From: JAAUUE01 sp943370025
GTDB lineage: Bacteria > Cyanobacteriota > Cyanobacteriia > Cyanobacteriales > JAAUUE01
Assembly: GCA_943370025.1 (NCBI GenBank)
Contig: CALRPI020000001.1
Location: 62,001-126,000, forward strand
Length of the DNA stretch: 64,000 nt
Direction: 5' to 3'
Shown here piece by piece: positions 25,793 through 33,435 of this stretch. The position numbers were made by a program, and so were the translations under genes. Under the pieces are notes generated by a model. That model worked only from the letters and a program-made list of their open reading frames with translations, was not told the DNA's origin and searched no databases. The first letter of the stretch is position 1. Each line of letters starts with the position of its first letter.

Positions 25793-26047
25793 ATGACTAA
25801 ACTAGAGATGGTGAATTACTCAAATGTCATGATTAAATCTAATTTGCACCAAGGTTCTCTGTATCGATCGGGATTGAAATTATTGCCCTACTTGGTTTTG
25901 GGGGGTGTGGTTTTTGCTTTCAATTCCCAGACAAATCTTAACTATATGTTACGGGGATATTTCACTCTCCTAGAGACCCAAGTTGGCATAGTTTTAATCT
26001 ATTTCTTAATGAATAGAAGAACCAAAGTGGTCAAGGAAGAACCATAG
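25793..26047 (+). CDS. Small membrane protein, unknown
   Basis: An 84-residue protein with two hydrophobic segments (about 30-45 and 63-75) and a basic tail. No family recognised. It begins 20 bases after the PilZ-lid gene, and the bases just before its ATG (25779-25788) match the right terminus of the family-3 element. Its position suggests co-expression with the flanking genes. Confidence 0.55.
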   Translation: MTKLEMVNYSNVMIKSNLHQGSLYRSGLKLLPYLVLGGVVFAFNSQTNLNYMLRGYFTLLETQVGIVLIYFLMNRRTKVVKEEP

Positions 26048-26098
26048 AAGGTCAAACCTGCTGGGGAAGGATTAGTTGAGATAGTCTGGGAGAAAGGG

Positions 26099-26452
26099 AT
26101 GAGAAATAAGGTGACTGCGGCTTTACTAGCTTTATTTTTGGGGTCGATCGGGGTTCATAAATTCTATTTGGGGCAGAATTTTGCCGGAATTATGTATCTA
26201 TTGTTTTTCTGGACTGGTTTTCCAGCAATTATTGCTTTTTTTGAGTTTTTAGGGTTGATATTAATGTCCGATCGCGCCTTTGATGCTCAGTATAATCAGC
26301 AAAGGCTCTTCCCCTATCAAAACTCAATGCTTAGGGAATCAGGGAAAGACCTCGTAGCAACTTTAGAAGGGCTAAAAAAACTCTATGATAAAGAGATTAT
26401 CACTGCTGAAGAGTATGAAGAGAAGCGACGAAAAATTCTTGATTCTTTATAA
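26099..26452 (+). CDS. TM2 domain protein with SHOCT-like tail
   Basis: A 117-residue protein. Residues about 1-60 are a TM2 domain: two membrane helices around GSIGVHKFYLGQNFAGI. The C-terminal 35 residues (LEGLKKLYDKEIITAEEYEEKRRKILDSL) match the SHOCT helix motif, which often ends small membrane proteins and is thought to mediate oligomer or partner contacts. It follows a reasonable ribosome site (GAGAAAGGG). It is the third gene of the PilZ cluster. Confidence 0.85.
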   Translation: MRNKVTAALLALFLGSIGVHKFYLGQNFAGIMYLLFFWTGFPAIIAFFEFLGLILMSDRAFDAQYNQQRLFPYQNSMLRESGKDLVATLEGLKKLYDKEIITAEEYEEKRRKILDSL

Positions 26453-26472
26453 GTAACTAATAGGGAGTTCCG

Positions 26473-27183
26473 GTGTCTAGTACCTACAATTGGTTAAAAC
26501 AAACTCCAAACTGGATTTGGTGGTCGATGTTCCCCCATTTAGGGGGCTTGGCAATCTGCTATGCGGGTTATCGAACTAAAACTCCAGCTTGGTTAGTGAT
26601 TGGACTAGGCATTACTTTAGGGGCGATTGCTCTTTCTTCCTCAACTTTGGTGACTCTAATTTGGATTGCTCAGATCAGTACAGCCCTCAGCTTACGAAAG
26701 GCTTTTTTGATTAAGATCTGTCCCAAGAGTCAGCTCATTCCCAGCGATCGCCATCTAGCTCAGTTGATTGCTCGGCATCACGGCAAAATTGATATTAATC
26801 AATGCTCAAAGCATGATTTGGTCTACCATCTGGGTCTGCCAATTGTCTATGCTAACAAGATCGATCGCTTGCGTCAAAAGGGTTTGGTATTTGTCAACCT
26901 AGAGCAATTGGTGAACCAAGGGGAATTACCAGCCAGTTATGTCAGTAGATTGGAACCGTTGGTAATGTTCGATCGCCCCACTGCACTGATCACTTCAGAA
27001 GAGCCGTGGCAGTGCCTGAATAGTTTCTCTGTGGAAGAATTAGTTACCTGTGGTCTTACGCCCGAAGCCGCCGCTAAGATAGTCACCGAGCGGGAAAGAG
27101 GGGGAGTTTATAATTCTCTAATAGAAATCAATACCCGGACAGGTATTCCCCTCAAGCAAATTAATCATTTGACCTATTCTTGA
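26473..27183 (+). CDS. Membrane protein with ComEA-like helix-hairpin-helix region
   Basis: A 236-residue protein starting with GTG, 20 bases after the TM2 gene. Two to three membrane helices fill residues about 15-80. The soluble part starts near residue 105 with IDINQCSKHDLVYHLGLPIVYANKIDRLRQ, a helix-hairpin-helix pattern close to that of ComEA. A second HhH-like unit occurs near the end (LVTCGLTPEAAAKIVTERERGGVYNSLIEINTRTGI). HhH pairs usually bind DNA non-specifically or mediate protein contacts. Whether this protein touches DNA is unknown. It closes the cluster. Confidence 0.7.
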   Translation: MSSTYNWLKQTPNWIWWSMFPHLGGLAICYAGYRTKTPAWLVIGLGITLGAIALSSSTLVTLIWIAQISTALSLRKAFLIKICPKSQLIPSDRHLAQLIARHHGKIDINQCSKHDLVYHLGLPIVYANKIDRLRQKGLVFVNLEQLVNQGELPASYVSRLEPLVMFDRPTALITSEEPWQCLNSFSVEELVTCGLTPEAAAKIVTERERGGVYNSLIEINTRTGIPLKQINHLTYS

Positions 27184-27250
27184 TTTTTTTTAGGATTGCC
27201 CCAGCAGCGCGCTAGGTAAATCCTTACCTGATAATTCCAAGCAAACATCA

Positions 27251-27793
27251 CTATTCAAGATTGGCAAACTCTGATCGATATTTTACTGTCCCTCTACATC
27301 CAGCCAAGACACCCTCTGCCAACTCCAACACCATAAAAGCCTCCTCTGGCAGAGGATACTCGCATTTTAATTCCTTTTTTTGAGCGGTAATAAACCCAAA
27401 CCGAGAGTAATATTGGGGATTGCCCAGAACAAACACAGCTTGGCAACCTAAGCGATATTGCTCCGCAACGCTAAAGTGATCGCACTCTGCTAAGCTGTGG
27501 CGAATTAATAATGATCCAATGCCCTGATGTTGATAAGCAGGCAAGACTGCCACAGGAGCTAATCCTAGCAGAAATAAATTGGGTGGAGATTCCCCTGCGA
27601 TCGTCACTGGACTAAAGAAAATATGCCCGACAACTTGCTCTGATACCACTGCCACAAAGGAATAGGTACCTGCGATACCCCGCAACTTATCAACCAAGTC
27701 AGCTTCCCCATCTCGCCCAAAGGCTGCCACATTAACTTGGCGAACTGCTGCTATATCTTCTGGTTTCTCAAGTCGGACTAGCTTAGATTTCAT
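27251..27793 (-). CDS. GNAT family N-acetyltransferase
   Basis: A 180-residue GNAT protein. Acetyl-CoA-binding motif A is LAPVAVLPAYQHQGIGSLLIRHSL (residues about 79-102) with the Q-x-x-G-x-G/A signature, followed by VFVLGNPQYYSRFGF, typical of the YhbS-like group. Substrate unknown. Converges on the HhH gene. The promoter side abuts a family-3 element at 27816. Confidence 0.9.
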   Translation of the reverse strand: MKSKLVRLEKPEDIAAVRQVNVAAFGRDGEADLVDKLRGIAGTYSFVAVVSEQVVGHIFFSPVTIAGESPPNLFLLGLAPVAVLPAYQHQGIGSLLIRHSLAECDHFSVAEQYRLGCQAVFVLGNPQYYSRFGFITAQKKELKCEYPLPEEAFMVLELAEGVLAGCRGTVKYRSEFANLE

Positions 27794-27815
27794 TTTGTTT
27801 ATCTTCTTTTCCTAC

Positions 27816-27912
27816 AGGACTTATGTTCAGTCAACGAATTATTATAGTTTCAGACATTTTTGTGGGCTTCGACTTCGCTCAGCCCACAAAAATGTCTGAA
27901 TGCGTAATTCCT
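27816..27912. mobile_element. MITE-like element, family 3 (copy c)
   Basis: Starts AGGACTTATG and ends TGCGTAATTCCT. Its centre is a long perfect palindrome, arms TTCAGACATTTTTGTGGGC and the reverse complement, around a CTTCGACTTCGCTCA core. It fills the whole gap between two genes. Confidence 0.8.
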
Positions 27913-27914
27913 GC

Positions 27915-28727
27915 CTATCTAGCAACAAATCGAGTCCATGCTTGCCAGAAAATATTAATTGACAACAAAGCGAGTAATGCCCGAAAAGCAAAACTGACTA
28001 CCTTGTCAGAAAGTTTGGGCAAAAATCTAGTGCTGACCTGTGCCCCTATTAAACCGCCGCTGCCGAGAATTAATCCTTGCATAAACAAAACATTGCCGGC
28101 TACGTAGTGACCAGTAGTGGCAGCGATCGCTGTAATCATAATTACCCCTAAGCTAGTTTGGATTGCCACCTTGATTGCTTCCCCCAGCAAAAGCATTTGC
28201 ATAGGAACCATAATCACGCCCCCGCCAATACCAAATAAACCAGCTAAAACCCCGGCAATCCCACCTGTAGCAATCCGGGCAACCACCGGATTCATTGTTT
28301 TATCTACGGTAGCTGCTAGATTATTTTGCAAATTTTCTGCGTCTTCCCTTTGTTTGCGGGCGATGACCTGCTTCCGCAACTCCACTAAATAGATATTCAG
28401 CCAGAGCAATAATCCAAAGGCAAAGAGCAAAATATAGGAGGCGACATTGCTGGCAATATAAACCCCTAATTGGGCAGTGAGCAGAGAGGGAATACCTAGA
28501 TACAACACTTTCTTTAAATCTAGAAATCCCATCCGCCAATTTTGGAAACTGCCAGAGATGGAGGTAATCACGATCGCGAGGCTACTAGTTGCCACCGCTT
28601 GGACAGGGGTATAGCCCAAAGCCACCAGAATCGGCACCAAAACTGTGCCACCACCAATACCCAAGAAACCCGCGAGAACTCCAGAGAATAAGCCCCCGGC
28701 AATTAAAATCAGTATGTTATCTGGCAT
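27915..28727 (-). CDS. TauE/SafE-family sulfite/anion exporter
   Basis: A 270-residue permease with about eight hydrophobic segments in two homologous halves, each opening with a Gly-rich helix: GGLFSGVLAGFLGIGGGTVLVP near residue 12 and GGIAGVLAGLFGIGGGVIMVP near residue 155. These are the hallmarks of TauE/SafE (DUF81). Family members move sulfite, sulfoacetate or related anions. Start ATG at 28727 is preferred over the adjoining TTG. It lies 17 bases downstream of the DAO-type oxidoreductase on the same strand. Confidence 0.92.
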   Translation of the reverse strand: MPDNILILIAGGLFSGVLAGFLGIGGGTVLVPILVALGYTPVQAVATSSLAIVITSISGSFQNWRMGFLDLKKVLYLGIPSLLTAQLGVYIASNVASYILLFAFGLLLWLNIYLVELRKQVIARKQREDAENLQNNLAATVDKTMNPVVARIATGGIAGVLAGLFGIGGGVIMVPMQMLLLGEAIKVAIQTSLGVIMITAIAATTGHYVAGNVLFMQGLILGSGGLIGAQVSTRFLPKLSDKVVSFAFRALLALLSINIFWQAWTRFVAR

Positions 28728-28744
28728 CAATTTTTATGTAGTAG

Positions 28745-29932
28745 TTACTCCCTGAATCTACTCGGAGAAAGTTGGTCGATGATGTCATCGCTGCTACTAG
28801 TTAGGTGTTTGCTAAACCTTTGGGCGAGAGTTGGCACAAATACTAAGGGGTTACTAAAACCTGAGAAGACGTGTAAGCCTTCATAATCTGCCACTTGCCC
28901 GATTAAGGGTAGATAGTCACGGCAGTAGGCGACTAGGCAATGATACCAAGTTCCTTGGAGATTAGCTAAACTGGGCAGGATTTTCTCAATCTGGTGACGC
29001 ATCTGGGCTTCGCTGGCAGCAGCATTAATCTCTGCATGGGGGTTGCTCAAGACTCGGCTAATTTGTCCGAGGCGGAGACTGTGATCTGCAAATTGAATCA
29101 CTCCGGCATCCACGATCGAGGGGGCAAATTCATAGTTTTCTTGTTCCCAGAGATGATCGTGATTTGGAGTGCTGGCGATCGCTTCCATCGCTATCCGTTG
29201 CAGGGCAGCAGGCATGACGATACTAGAAAGTTTGATCTCTTTGGTGGTGGCGGGAGCAACTTCGATCGATTCGGCATGGGTGAAGTAGAGGGGGATGGAA
29301 ATTCCGGCGGTTTTTAGTAAAGCCCGGCTAAAACCTCCGGCACAGATGATCACTCCGTGGGCGTGGTAATCGGCTTGGACAGTGCTGACTCCAGAAATAT
29401 GCAGATCCCGGCGACTAATTAGACCCAACACTTGTGCATAATGGACTTCGCCGCCGTGGCGCTGCATTGCCTTAGTGTAGGCCAGCGTTGTGAGGAGGGG
29501 ATTGATGTGACCGTGGGGTAGTTGCAGTGCCCCGGAAAGGTTGTGGGGATTTAACAAAGGCTCCATCTCACAGGCACTGGCAGGATCCAAAAGTTGCGGC
29601 GGGATGGCAAATTTTTGATACTCCTGAGCCATTACTTGGGGGTCTACATCTGAGGCGATCGTCAGCAATAAATTCAACTCTCGTAGTTGAGTATCCGCCT
29701 CTAGTTCTTGGGAGAGCGATCGATGTTTTTCGATGCCTTCGCTTGCTAGTTGTCGAGTCATGGGAGTTGTCCCCGACCAATAAGCCAAACCCCCATAGCT
29801 ATAGCGACTTGCTCCCTGCAAAACCTCGTGTTGCTCTAGGAGTAATACTGTTGAACCCTGACGAGCCAATTCATAGCTTAGGGCTGCGCCAGTGATCCCT
29901 CCGCCCACAATGATCCAGTCGTAAGTTTTCAT
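28745..29932 (-). CDS. FAD-dependent oxidoreductase (DAO / glycine-oxidase-like)
   Basis: A 395-residue flavoprotein. The FAD dinucleotide-binding motif is WIIVGGGITGAALSYELARQG at the N-terminus. The C-terminal region YCRDYLPLIGQVADYEGLHVFSGFSNPLVFVPTLAQ has the order typical of the D-amino-acid oxidase/glycine oxidase family. Substrate unknown. It precedes the TauE/SafE permease with only 17 bases between them, so the pair is probably one transcript; a link with amino- or sulfonate-compound metabolism is possible but speculative. Confidence 0.88.
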   Translation of the reverse strand: MKTYDWIIVGGGITGAALSYELARQGSTVLLLEQHEVLQGASRYSYGGLAYWSGTTPMTRQLASEGIEKHRSLSQELEADTQLRELNLLLTIASDVDPQVMAQEYQKFAIPPQLLDPASACEMEPLLNPHNLSGALQLPHGHINPLLTTLAYTKAMQRHGGEVHYAQVLGLISRRDLHISGVSTVQADYHAHGVIICAGGFSRALLKTAGISIPLYFTHAESIEVAPATTKEIKLSSIVMPAALQRIAMEAIASTPNHDHLWEQENYEFAPSIVDAGVIQFADHSLRLGQISRVLSNPHAEINAAASEAQMRHQIEKILPSLANLQGTWYHCLVAYCRDYLPLIGQVADYEGLHVFSGFSNPLVFVPTLAQRFSKHLTSSSDDIIDQLSPSRFRE

Positions 29933-30054
29933 TGATTTATTTTTGCTTTTCCATCATTCCCGTCAAATTGTAACGCTCTGGATCGTTTTTTGCATCTGAT
30001 TTGGGATTGCTCTAGCGATCCTAAACCATTCGCTAACTTTTCAGATATCCTCTG

Positions 30055-30160
30055 ACAGCAGTTTGAGAGTGGGTGGCTACAGCCACCCACTCTCAAACCC
30101 AAAACACTGATCGGACTTGCAATATTTGTAGTATGTCTCATTTGAACACAATGTGCTGTA
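30055..30160. mobile_element. MITE-like element, family 1 (copy B)
   Basis: About 106 bp, same tail and terminal repeats as the copies at 13317 and 49265. Its central hairpin is perfect: GTTTGAGAGTGGGTGGC pairs with GCCACCCACTCTCAAAC. Here the loop lacks the GAAGTCGAAG core. Confidence 0.8.
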
Positions 30161-30286
30161 GATGGATTGACATCTCTTAAGTATGCACAGGAACAGGTAA
30201 AAGAATTAATATATCTATATAGCCATCTGCAAAGATTTGTTAGAGGTGCAACCCGTAAAAATTCCCACAATTTATCAACTTTCCTC

Positions 30287-30463
30287 AGAGGCTATTTATC
30301 GCAACCACTAAGGGGGTTGAGATGATTTTGATTATGGGAACATCCCCGCTTCGCGGGGGTTCCCATGACATAGCCTGCTTGGCAACGGCTATATTAAGTC
30401 TGATTTTCCACCTCCGGAAGAGAGGGCAGATTATCCTCTCTCGCCATTTTATAAATAACGTCT
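30287..30463. mobile_element. MITE-like element, family 2 (copy b, long form)
   Basis: AGAGGCTATTTAT at the left and ATAAATAACGTCT at the right are inverted repeats. The 177-bp interior has its own hairpins, including GGGAACatccccgcttcgcggggGTTCCC. It abuts copy c directly. Confidence 0.65.
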
Positions 30464-30464
30464 A

Positions 30465-30546
30465 AGAGGTCATTTATAAAGTGGCTAGAAGGTCTGATTT
30501 TGCGCCCCCAGCGGGGGCGCAAAATCAGACTTTATAAATAGCCTCT
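30465..30546. mobile_element. MITE-like element, family 2 (copy c)
   Basis: AGAGGTCATTTATAAAGTGG at the left and ACTTTATAAATAGCCTCT at the right. The centre, GTCTGATTTTGCGCCCCC and its reverse complement, forms a long GC-rich hairpin identical in arms to copy d at 51686, but the element is inverted relative to it. Confidence 0.8.
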
Positions 30547-30576
30547 AACTTTGCGGCACTACCAATCAAATAATTC

Positions 30577-30674
30577 AGGACTGACGTGGTTAGAGTTTGT
30601 TGCGGGCTGAGGGTCGTCGAAGCCCGCAACAAACTCCAGAATTTTAGATGATTTGTTGACAATGCATAAGTTCT
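30577..30674. mobile_element. MITE-like element, family 3 (copy d)
   Basis: Starts AGGACTGACG and ends GCATAAGTTCT, with GATGATTTGTTGACAATG before the right end as in copy b. The interior palindrome GAGTTTGTTGCGGGCT encloses a GAGGGTCGTCGAAG core. Confidence 0.75.
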
Positions 30675-30705
30675 ATAATTAATCAAATAATTAAATAACT
30701 AATAA

Positions 30706-31596
30706 ATGACCATCCTGCCCTTAATAAATAGTAATAACGATAATTGGTTGCCGGAAGTAACAGCGATCGCTGTCACCACTGCTTGGGGAGCCGCTGAGAT
30801 TTTGCGATCGTACTATCGAGGCGAACCCAGTTACGATCGCCTGCAAGTCCAAGAAAAGAAAGATGGTCCGGTGACGGCGGCAGATTTGGCGGTAAATCAC
30901 TACATTTTGCATAATTTTCATGCCGCCTTTGGCAAGAACGAGTTTGCTTATCTGACGGAAGAAACCTACAAAGGACAGACAAAAGTGCCATCTCAGCCAT
31001 GGGTCTGGATTATTGACCCCTTGGATGGGACACGGGATTTTATTGATAAAACCGGGGAGTATGCCATTCATATTGCTTTGGTACATCAACAACGCCCGGT
31101 AATTGGCGTGGTGGCGATTCCTGAAGCTGAGGCAATCTATTTTGCTTGGCGGGGAGGCGGCACTTTTCGGGTCGGGCGAGATGGGATAGAAGTGCCAGTC
31201 CGGGTGAGCGATCGCGCCACCATTCCCGAACTTTCTTTGGTGGCTAGCCGCACCCACCGCGACGAGAGACTCAAGCAACTCCTCAGCCAAATTCCCTTCA
31301 AATCCCAAAAACAGGTAGGCAGTGTCGGTTGTAAGATCACTTCCATTATCGACCAACAAACCGATGTTTATATTTCCCTTTCGGGCAAGTCTGCCCCCAA
31401 GGACTGGGATATGGCTGCCCCAGAGTTGATCCTGACGGAGGCGGGAGGTAAATTCACCACGGCGGCGGGGATGTCTTTGCAATACAACACTGGAGATGTG
31501 AATCAATGGGGCTGCTTGATTGCCAGTAATGGCAAAGCCCATGATGCCCTCTGTCAGAAGGCAGTGACTACTTTGGCTGAAATCGACAAGATTTGA
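30706..31596 (+). CDS. cysQ: 3'(2'),5'-bisphosphate nucleotidase (CysQ-like)
   Basis: A 296-residue inositol-monophosphatase-superfamily enzyme. Metal- and phosphate-binding motifs are WIIDPLDGTRDFI (residues about 100-112), the upstream LTEE, and WDMAAPELILTEAGG near residue 226. CysQ dephosphorylates PAP to AMP in sulfur assimilation; related phosphatases act on inositol or fructose phosphates, so substrate is inferred. It is 13 bases upstream of the C1-type protease gene. Confidence 0.85.
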   Translation: MTILPLINSNNDNWLPEVTAIAVTTAWGAAEILRSYYRGEPSYDRLQVQEKKDGPVTAADLAVNHYILHNFHAAFGKNEFAYLTEETYKGQTKVPSQPWVWIIDPLDGTRDFIDKTGEYAIHIALVHQQRPVIGVVAIPEAEAIYFAWRGGGTFRVGRDGIEVPVRVSDRATIPELSLVASRTHRDERLKQLLSQIPFKSQKQVGSVGCKITSIIDQQTDVYISLSGKSAPKDWDMAAPELILTEAGGKFTTAAGMSLQYNTGDVNQWGCLIASNGKAHDALCQKAVTTLAEIDKI

Positions 31597-31609
31597 AGTA
31601 TATCTAAAT

Positions 31610-32638
31610 ATGTCCAAATATTATCAGTCAAAAAAGTTTGCCTATATTCGCCACAGCCACGGCGAAAAATTGGTCGGTGGTTACCACAGAGATCTTGCGC
31701 CTGACTCTGGGGTAAGTTCAGCTCAGGGGGGAGAATTACCGCTGGGAGTGGATTTGCGGTTATATCTAAATCCGGTGCTGGATCATAGTGGTGTGGCTAG
31801 TTGTAGCGTGGAGGCGATCGCCACTGCCTACGAATACTTGCTCCAACGCCATCAGCAGAAAGATATTATTCTCAGCCGTTGGTTCACTTACTACAATGCC
31901 CGTGCCGCTTTTAGTGATCCAGTTGCTCCGGATCTAGAAGCAAATAATCTAGTCGAGGATCTCAAAACCAATCCAGTCGAAGATAACGGGACTAGCTTTG
32001 CCGAGGCGATCGCTTCTCTGCAAAAGTACGGGGCTTGTGGGGCTGATATCTATGCCGATCAACCTGGAGTTATTAATGAAAAGCCCCCAGAGGAAGTCTA
32101 CCAAAGCATCCTGCCCTCCACGCTGGAATTACCCCAAGCAGTGGCGATCGAGCTAAATAGTTTTAAATCTCATCTCGCTGCTGGTTATCCCGTGGCTTTT
32201 GGGCTGGAAGTATTCACCTCCTTTGGGGAAGTAGGGGAGGATGGATTAGTCTTATTTCCAGATTTAGAAATGGAATCCCATTTGGGTAGTCATGCCCTGC
32301 TGGCAGTGGGCTATTCTGATCTGGATGAGGTGGTGATTGCCCAGAATAGTTGGGGAGTAAATTGGGGCGATCGGGGTTATTGCTACCTGCCCTACGAATA
32401 TTTTAAGAATCCAGATTTGTTGGGCAATGCTTGGCTATTGCGCCAGCACCAAGACCTACCCCCCACTCAAGACCATTGGCTGGCGGGGGATTCATTGTTT
32501 TATCAAGAGGACTATTTAGAGGAATTTGCTCTAGATGAACTTACTCTCGAACCCGGTGGTGAGATGGATATTTTGGGGATGCTAGATGACGATGATGAGT
32601 ATCTGAGTGAGTCTGAGTTAGAATCTTTGGCAGAGTGA
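31610..32638 (+). CDS. C1 (papain-like) family peptidase
   Basis: A 342-residue protein with a papain-fold domain at about residues 40-285. The catalytic triad is visible: C65 in GVASCSVEA, H228 in LGSHALLAVGY and N246 in AQNSWGVNWGDRGY. The oxyanion-hole Gln normally found in NQGxxGSC is replaced: the matching segment reads DHSGVASC, with His59 in the Gln position. The last 60 residues are strongly acidic. No signal peptide is seen, so it is probably cytosolic. Whether it is active with this substitution is open. Confidence 0.88.
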   Translation: MSKYYQSKKFAYIRHSHGEKLVGGYHRDLAPDSGVSSAQGGELPLGVDLRLYLNPVLDHSGVASCSVEAIATAYEYLLQRHQQKDIILSRWFTYYNARAAFSDPVAPDLEANNLVEDLKTNPVEDNGTSFAEAIASLQKYGACGADIYADQPGVINEKPPEEVYQSILPSTLELPQAVAIELNSFKSHLAAGYPVAFGLEVFTSFGEVGEDGLVLFPDLEMESHLGSHALLAVGYSDLDEVVIAQNSWGVNWGDRGYCYLPYEYFKNPDLLGNAWLLRQHQDLPPTQDHWLAGDSLFYQEDYLEEFALDELTLEPGGEMDILGMLDDDDEYLSESELESLAE

Positions 32639-32653
32639 TGAACGATCGTAAAT

Positions 32654-33223
32654 CTAGCTGCATCTATTCTCAAGTAAGACTTTATAATCTACATTCCAAA
32701 TTCGAGCTAGTCCTCTTGCATTTAATTCAGCCGTCCTGAAGTCTCTAGCTTGGCACGCCTCTGAAATTAGTTTGATGTAATTATTAGCTATTTCAAAGTC
32801 ATTTCTTTGTCTCTGCATATCCATCATTTGACGATTAGTTTCAGCATTCATTTGATCGGGAGAATTAAGAACATGCATTACACCAATAACCCCTTCAACT
32901 TGATTACTTACTAAGCCATTGTTATTAGTTGGAGAAGTACGAAGAAATGCATAAATACAAGTTCCATTACATCCTGATTGGTTGATAGAACCAGCACTGG
33001 AGCTAATACTTGCAGAGTTTCTTGCTCCGGGCTGAATAAACGTTATGGGAGTGGCGTTGAGTGCGCTGGCACTTGATGAAGGGGCAGATGAGGTAGATGA
33101 TTCTGTTGTTGTGGGTTGTGGTTCGGAAACCTCGGCAGAAAAGGCTTGACCTACGTTGACTGAAAAACAAATTAAAGAAGTTAACAGAGCTACTAATCTG
33201 TGATTATTTGACTTGTATATCAT
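32654..33223 (-). CDS. Secreted hypothetical protein
   Basis: About 189 residues. A signal peptide is clear: basic start, hydrophobic core (LVALLTSLICFSVNVG) and a cleavage-like AFSAE. A Ser/Thr-rich linker (about 35-60) follows, then a domain with a close Cys pair (SGCNGTC) and a C-terminal helical region with two further Cys. No family recognised. Start ATG at 33223 is preferred; a GTG lies at 33238. It converges on the protease gene. Confidence 0.75.
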   Translation of the reverse strand: MIYKSNNHRLVALLTSLICFSVNVGQAFSAEVSEPQPTTTESSTSSAPSSSASALNATPITFIQPGARNSASISSSAGSINQSGCNGTCIYAFLRTSPTNNNGLVSNQVEGVIGVMHVLNSPDQMNAETNRQMMDMQRQRNDFEIANNYIKLISEACQARDFRTAELNARGLARIWNVDYKVLLENRCS

Positions 33224-33435
33224 TTCTTTGCCTTGCACCTGATTGATATTTGTATGATTATCTCTACAGTAGGCTTATCCCACATTCCGCAGGCAGGATT
33301 TGTAAAAAAGATTGTATCAATAGAAAAATATTACATAGGAAACCTCTTATAGATATCCTAATTAATTTTCAAATAATAAGGAATTTAGAAGGTTACAATC
33401 CTTAGTGGTGCAGAAAAGTCTTGAAAGTTTGATAT

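Larger units (their letters stand above)
29933..30705. other. 773-bp gap made almost wholly of repeat elements
   Basis: Holds one family-1 element (30055-30160), two family-2 elements back to back (30287-30463 and 30465-30546) and one family-3 element (30577-30674). Between them, 30161-30286 is unassigned; a plus-strand frame there has no recognisable relatives. No RNA gene was seen. Confidence 0.75.

Noticed and set aside
30161..30286. A plus-strand frame reading QEQVKELIYLYSHLQRFVRG
   Set aside because: It has no start codon in context and runs into a family-2 element. It could be a gene remnant, but I could not support it.
30721..31617. A 298-codon minus-strand frame opposite cysQ
   Set aside because: It mirrors the cysQ coding sequence; cysQ has full catalytic motifs and the antisense protein resembles nothing.
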